Positions 5,580 through 7,773 of a stretch of 7,773 nucleotides of DNA are shown piece after piece. The DNA is from Chitinophagaceae bacterium (lineage in GTDB: Bacteria; Bacteroidota; Bacteroidia; Chitinophagales; Chitinophagaceae). The DNA lies in NCBI GenBank assembly GCA_025963615.1, contig JAOQAL010000431.1, forward strand, positions 1-7,773, read 5' to 3'. Position numbers and translations under genes: made by a program. The notes under the pieces were generated by a model. That model saw only the letters and a program-made list of their open reading frames with translations. It was not told the origin of the DNA and did not search any database. The number at the start of each line of letters is the position of its first letter. Positions within the stretch are counted from its first letter, which is position 1.

Positions 5580-6632
5580 ATGAGTTTAAAATTAAGTGTT
5601 CTTGATCAGACGCCGATCCGTAAAGGCAGTAATGCCACCGAAACGCTGCAGGAAAGTATTGAACTGGCAAGGCTTGCTGACCGCCTGGGCTATACGCGCT
5701 ACTGGATTTCCGAGCATCACAATACGACCATGCTGGCTGCTGCGGCCCCTGAAGTTTTACTGGCCAGGTTGGGCGCTGAGACAAAGAATATCCGCTTAGG
5801 CTCCGGCGGTATTATGCTGCCCAACCATAGTTCGCTGAAAGTGGCGGAAAATTTCCGGCTGCTCGAAGCACTATATCCCAGCCGCATTGACCTGGGTATC
5901 GGGCGGGCGCCCGGTGGCGACCGGGCTACTTCGCAATTGCTGAATCCCTCCAACCAATTTGATCCAAAAGAATATATACAACAGATCCGGGAGATTTCTG
6001 ATTTTATGACGGAGTCGCCCACACCCCATAACATGAATGGCAAAATAGTGGCCATTCCATCCATTGACACATCACCGGCGTTATGGATACTTACATCCAG
6101 TGGGGAAAGCGCTTTTCTTGCTGCCCATTTTGGTATCGCTCTTTCCTATGCGCAATTCATTAATCCGGTGGGCGGGCCCGAAGCGATCCGCGTTTACAAA
6201 GAGAAATTTATTCCTTCTAATCAGTTAGCAACACCGCAGACAAGTGTTGGCCTTTTTGTTTTTTGTTCTGAGAGTGAAGAAAAAGTGGAACAGGCAAAGG
6301 CCATGATGAACTATCGTTTTCTGAGCTTTGAAAATGGAAACTACAACAAAGTCTTTTCATACGAAGACATAAAAGACTACGAATATTCCGCTGCGGAAAA
6401 ACAACGGTTGGCTTATCATCGTAACCGCTTTAAGGCAGGCACACCGGATGTCATTGAAAAAGAGCTTACCACACTCGCTGAAACATTCGATACAGATGAA
6501 ATAGTTATTGCCACATTCGCGGATAAAAAAGAAGACCGGCTGCACTCTTATGAATTACTGGCAACACTAATGGACGCTAAAAAAAGAGACGCTAAGGGGG
6601 CGCTAATAGTTAACGATGATAAAAAGTGTTAA
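5580..6632 (+). CDS. Luciferase-like (LLM class) flavin-dependent oxidoreductase
   Basis: This is a cytoplasmic, flavin-dependent monooxygenase-like protein of the bacterial luciferase superfamily, close in style to YhbW/MsnO8-type members. Its substrate cannot be told. Features are the N-terminal LSVLDQTPIRKG strand, the TRYWISEHHN motif at 39-48, and the conserved block at about 72-113 ending in IDLGIGRAPGG. The body ends with SYELLA at 323-328, where relatives commonly stop. The last 22 residues (329-350) are encoded by the left arm of an intergenic palindrome, so the tail is not native to the family. A second copy of this 3' end at 6790-6883 has one G fewer in the G run and would stop at KGR, suggesting a G insertion at 6596-6600 lengthened the present protein. 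No strong promoter words were found in the 82 bases upstream. Confidence 0.92.
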   Translation: MSLKLSVLDQTPIRKGSNATETLQESIELARLADRLGYTRYWISEHHNTTMLAAAAPEVLLARLGAETKNIRLGSGGIMLPNHSSLKVAENFRLLEALYPSRIDLGIGRAPGGDRATSQLLNPSNQFDPKEYIQQIREISDFMTESPTPHNMNGKIVAIPSIDTSPALWILTSSGESAFLAAHFGIALSYAQFINPVGGPEAIRVYKEKFIPSNQLATPQTSVGLFVFCSESEEKVEQAKAMMNYRFLSFENGNYNKVFSYEDIKDYEYSAAEKQRLAYHRNRFKAGTPDVIEKELTTLAETFDTDEIVIATFADKKEDRLHSYELLATLMDAKKRDAKGALIVNDDKKC

Positions 6633-6789
6633 TAAAAAGGTGATAGTAGCGCAAGGAAAAGTAAAAAATTGAAAAGATGTTTCTCATTCTAAGTAGTATT
6701 TGATTGACGCCGGTTAGCATGAATTTTCTTCCCAATCAGCAACTATTAGCGTTCATTAGCAACAATTAGCGTCTATTAGTGTTTCCCCT
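6510..6789. repeat. Tandem duplication, copy 1
   Basis: These 280 bases are repeated directly at 6790-7066 (277 bases) with about 96% identity by eye. The unit starts at a codon boundary inside the oxidoreductase (Ala311) and ends in the last few codons of pepT, so it contains both convergent gene ends and the spacer. The join at 6789/6790 (TTTCCCCT then GCCACATTC) has only a single base of shared sequence, as expected for a duplication without long homology. Copy 1 supplies the functional 3' end of the oxidoreductase; its pepT piece (KGKH and stop) is a dead fragment. Confidence 0.93.
6565..6784. repeat. Palindrome of 10-nt CGCTAA/TTAGCG words, copy 1
   Basis: The left arm has CACTAA at 6565 and CGCTAA at 6575, 6590 and 6601. 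The right arm has ATTAG words at 6745, 6755, 6765 and 6775, exactly 10 bases apart. The outer 18 bases, AACACTAATRGACGCTAA, match between the left arm and the reverse complement of the right arm with one difference, and the inner CGCTAATAGTT matches over 11 bases. The spacer of about 130 bases has no gene. Position between convergent genes suggests a two-way terminator or RNA-stabilising hairpin; this is inferred. Confidence 0.8.
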
Positions 6790-6883
6790 GCCACATTCGC
6801 CGATAAAAAGGAAGACCGTTCACACTTATGAATTACTGGCAACACTAATGGACGCTAAAAAAAGAGACGCTAAGGGGCGCTAA
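6790..6883 (+). pseudogene. Duplicated 3' fragment of the luciferase-like gene
   Basis: This piece repeats codons 311 to the end of the oxidoreductase. It has no start and its frame is broken by a two-base loss (GACCGTTCACACTTATG against GACCGGCTGCACTCTTATG in the intact gene), so it is not translated as the original protein. It keeps a G4 run and the end CGC TAA TAG, which probably shows the older stop of the gene before copy 1 gained a G. Confidence 0.8.
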
Positions 6884-7061
6884 TAGTTAACGATGATAGA
6901 AAGTGTTAATAAAAAGGTGATAGCAGAGCAAGGAAAAGTAAAAAATTGAAAAGATGTTTCTCATTCTAAGTAGTATTAGATTGACGCCGGTTAGCATGAA
7001 TTTTCTTCCCAATCAGCAACTATTAGCGTTCATTAGCAACAATTAGCGTCTATTAGTGTTT
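6843..7061. repeat. Palindrome of 10-nt CGCTAA/TTAGCG words, copy 2
   Basis: The left arm has CACTAA at 6843 and CGCTAA at 6853, 6868 and 6878 (spacings 10, 15, 10). The right arm has ATTAG words at 7022, 7032, 7042 and 7052. Unlike copy 1, the 10-base phase is kept through the G run. The outer end of the right arm encodes the last codons and stop of pepT (AAA CAC TAA TAG on the minus strand). Confidence 0.8.
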
Positions 7062-7773
7062 CCCCTTTTCCTCCCACACCTGCACCAACTGCACAAGCAC
7101 TTCAACAGATTTTTGCATATCCTGTATGCTGATATATTCATGCTTGCCATGGAATGCCATTTCACCGGTAAAAATATCCGGGCAAGGCAGGCCCATAAAG
7201 GACAGCCTGGAGCCATCCGTTCCGCCTCTTGCACTTACTTTTTTAAATTTTACATCCGACCTTAACATAGCTTCTGCAACATAAGCCTCCATCTGAGAAT
7301 AGTTGACCAATACCTCTTTCATGTTCCGGTATTGTTCTTTTACTTCAAACTCATATGAAGCGCCTGGGTATTTTGCAACAGCTTGTTTAGCGAATTGTTC
7401 CAGCCTTGTTTCATGCGTTTTTAACTGCCGCGTTTCAAAATCACGGATGATGAAATCTATTTTTGCTTTCTCCGCGATACCTTCCATATGCACCGGATGT
7501 ACAAAGCCTTCGCGATCTTCCGTTGTTTCTGGTGAAAATGTATTTTTTGGTAAAAGATCTAAAAAAGTCCCCGCCACTTTCAACGCATTAACCAGTTTGT
7601 TTTTTCCATAACCCGGGTGCGCAATAATTCCATGAAAGGTTATGGTTACTCCATCGGCGCTGAATGTTTCATCCGTATAGGAACCCCTTTCTCCTCCATC
7701 CAGGGTATAACCAAAACTGGCGCCCAATTTTTTTATGTCTACCTTATTCACCCCACGTCCAATTTCTTCATCC
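7053..7773 (-). CDS. pepT: PepT, peptidase T (C-terminal part)
   Basis: Peptidase T is a cytoplasmic M20-family dizinc aminopeptidase that releases the N-terminal residue of tripeptides. The visible 239 residues are the C-terminal part of a protein of about 410. The gene enters from the window edge: DEEIGRG, holding the catalytic and metal-binding glutamates, is read from 7772 on, so the in-frame GTG at 7751 is an internal valine and not a start. Later signatures are YTLDGGE (metal-binding aspartate), HPG, IIRDF, SARGGTDGSRLSFMGLPCP and FHGKHEY, which carries the last zinc-ligand histidine. The dimerisation (lid) domain lies between HPG and RGGTDG. The gene ends KGKH with tandem stops TAA TAG supplied by the right arm of the palindrome. 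It converges on the luciferase-like gene. Family assignment is very secure. Confidence 0.95.
   Translation of the reverse strand, partial: DEEIGRGVNKVDIKKLGASFGYTLDGGERGSYTDETFSADGVTITFHGIIAHPGYGKNKLVNALKVAGTFLDLLPKNTFSPETTEDREGFVHPVHMEGIAEKAKIDFIIRDFETRQLKTHETRLEQFAKQAVAKYPGASYEFEVKEQYRNMKEVLVNYSQMEAYVAEAMLRSDVKFKKVSARGGTDGSRLSFMGLPCPDIFTGEMAFHGKHEYISIQDMQKSVEVLVQLVQVWEEKGKH

Larger units (their letters stand above)
6790..7066. repeat. Tandem duplication, copy 2
   Basis: This is the second copy of the unit at 6510-6789, three bases shorter through a two-base loss near 6818-6826 and one G fewer in the G run at 6874-6877. Differences cluster in the piece derived from the oxidoreductase, while the palindrome arms and the spacer are nearly unchanged. 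Copy 2 supplies the true 3' end of pepT. Together with copy 1 it fills the 420-base stretch 6633-7052, in which I see no further gene. Confidence 0.93.

Noticed and set aside
6741..6784. CRISPR-like array from the repeated ATTAGCG words
   Set aside because: The repeats are 10 bases long with no spacers, and they form one arm of a palindrome.
6510..7066. Insertion sequence or transposon ends
   Set aside because: There is no transposase, no target-site duplication and no inverted termini at the unit edges; the unit consists of the local genes' own ends.
7056..7611. Plus-strand open frames across pepT
   Set aside because: They are antisense to strongly conserved PepT motifs and their products look like reverse-complement coding noise.
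7053..7751. PepT starting at the GTG at 7751
   Set aside because: The frame stays open to the window edge and the upstream codons read DEEIGRG, a conserved internal PepT motif.

Overview
The window looks like chromosomal DNA of a member of the Bacteroidota, most likely a Chitinophagaceae-type bacterium (inferred from protein style only). Supporting signs are moderate to low GC, scarce Shine-Dalgarno sequences, TAnnTTTG-type promoter words, an ExbB/ExbD pair of Bacteroidota style, and intergenic palindromes built from short A/T-rich words. I see no phage, plasmid, insertion sequence, CRISPR array or RNA gene.

Layout. Positions 1-469 (minus) hold the N-terminal half of the riboflavin enzyme RibD, cut by the window edge. 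It is divergent from prmC (504-1355, plus), the release-factor glutamine methyltransferase, with only 34 bases between the two start codons and a TAnnTTTG word facing each way. Next come minus-strand genes: exbB (1863-2561) followed by exbD (1452-1853), a proton-driven energiser pair. An intrinsic terminator lies at 2647-2677, downstream of an SPFH/band-7 membrane scaffold protein (2777-3721). Positions 3722-4015 hold a long imperfect palindrome. Positions 4016-4392 hold two short minus-strand open frames that look like one small membrane protein split by a -1 frameshift. They overlap the 3' end of an OmpA-domain surface protein (4379-5497, minus).

Divergent from that gene is a flavin-dependent luciferase-like oxidoreductase (5580-6632, plus). 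It converges on the C-terminal part of peptidase T (7053-7773, minus, cut by the window edge). Between these two genes is a roughly 280-bp tandem duplication (6510-6789 and 6790-7066). It carries the 3' end of the oxidoreductase gene, a palindrome made of 10-nt CGCTAA/TTAGCG words, and the last codons of pepT.

The genes are mostly independent housekeeping or envelope functions. Clear functional units are exbB-exbD (one motor complex) and probably the OmpA-like gene with the small membrane gene overlapping its end. The points most worth attention are an EF-hand-like loop in the predicted periplasmic N-terminus of ExbB, the split small membrane gene with a U_UUU_UUC slip site, and the duplicated palindrome that has rewritten the end of the oxidoreductase.
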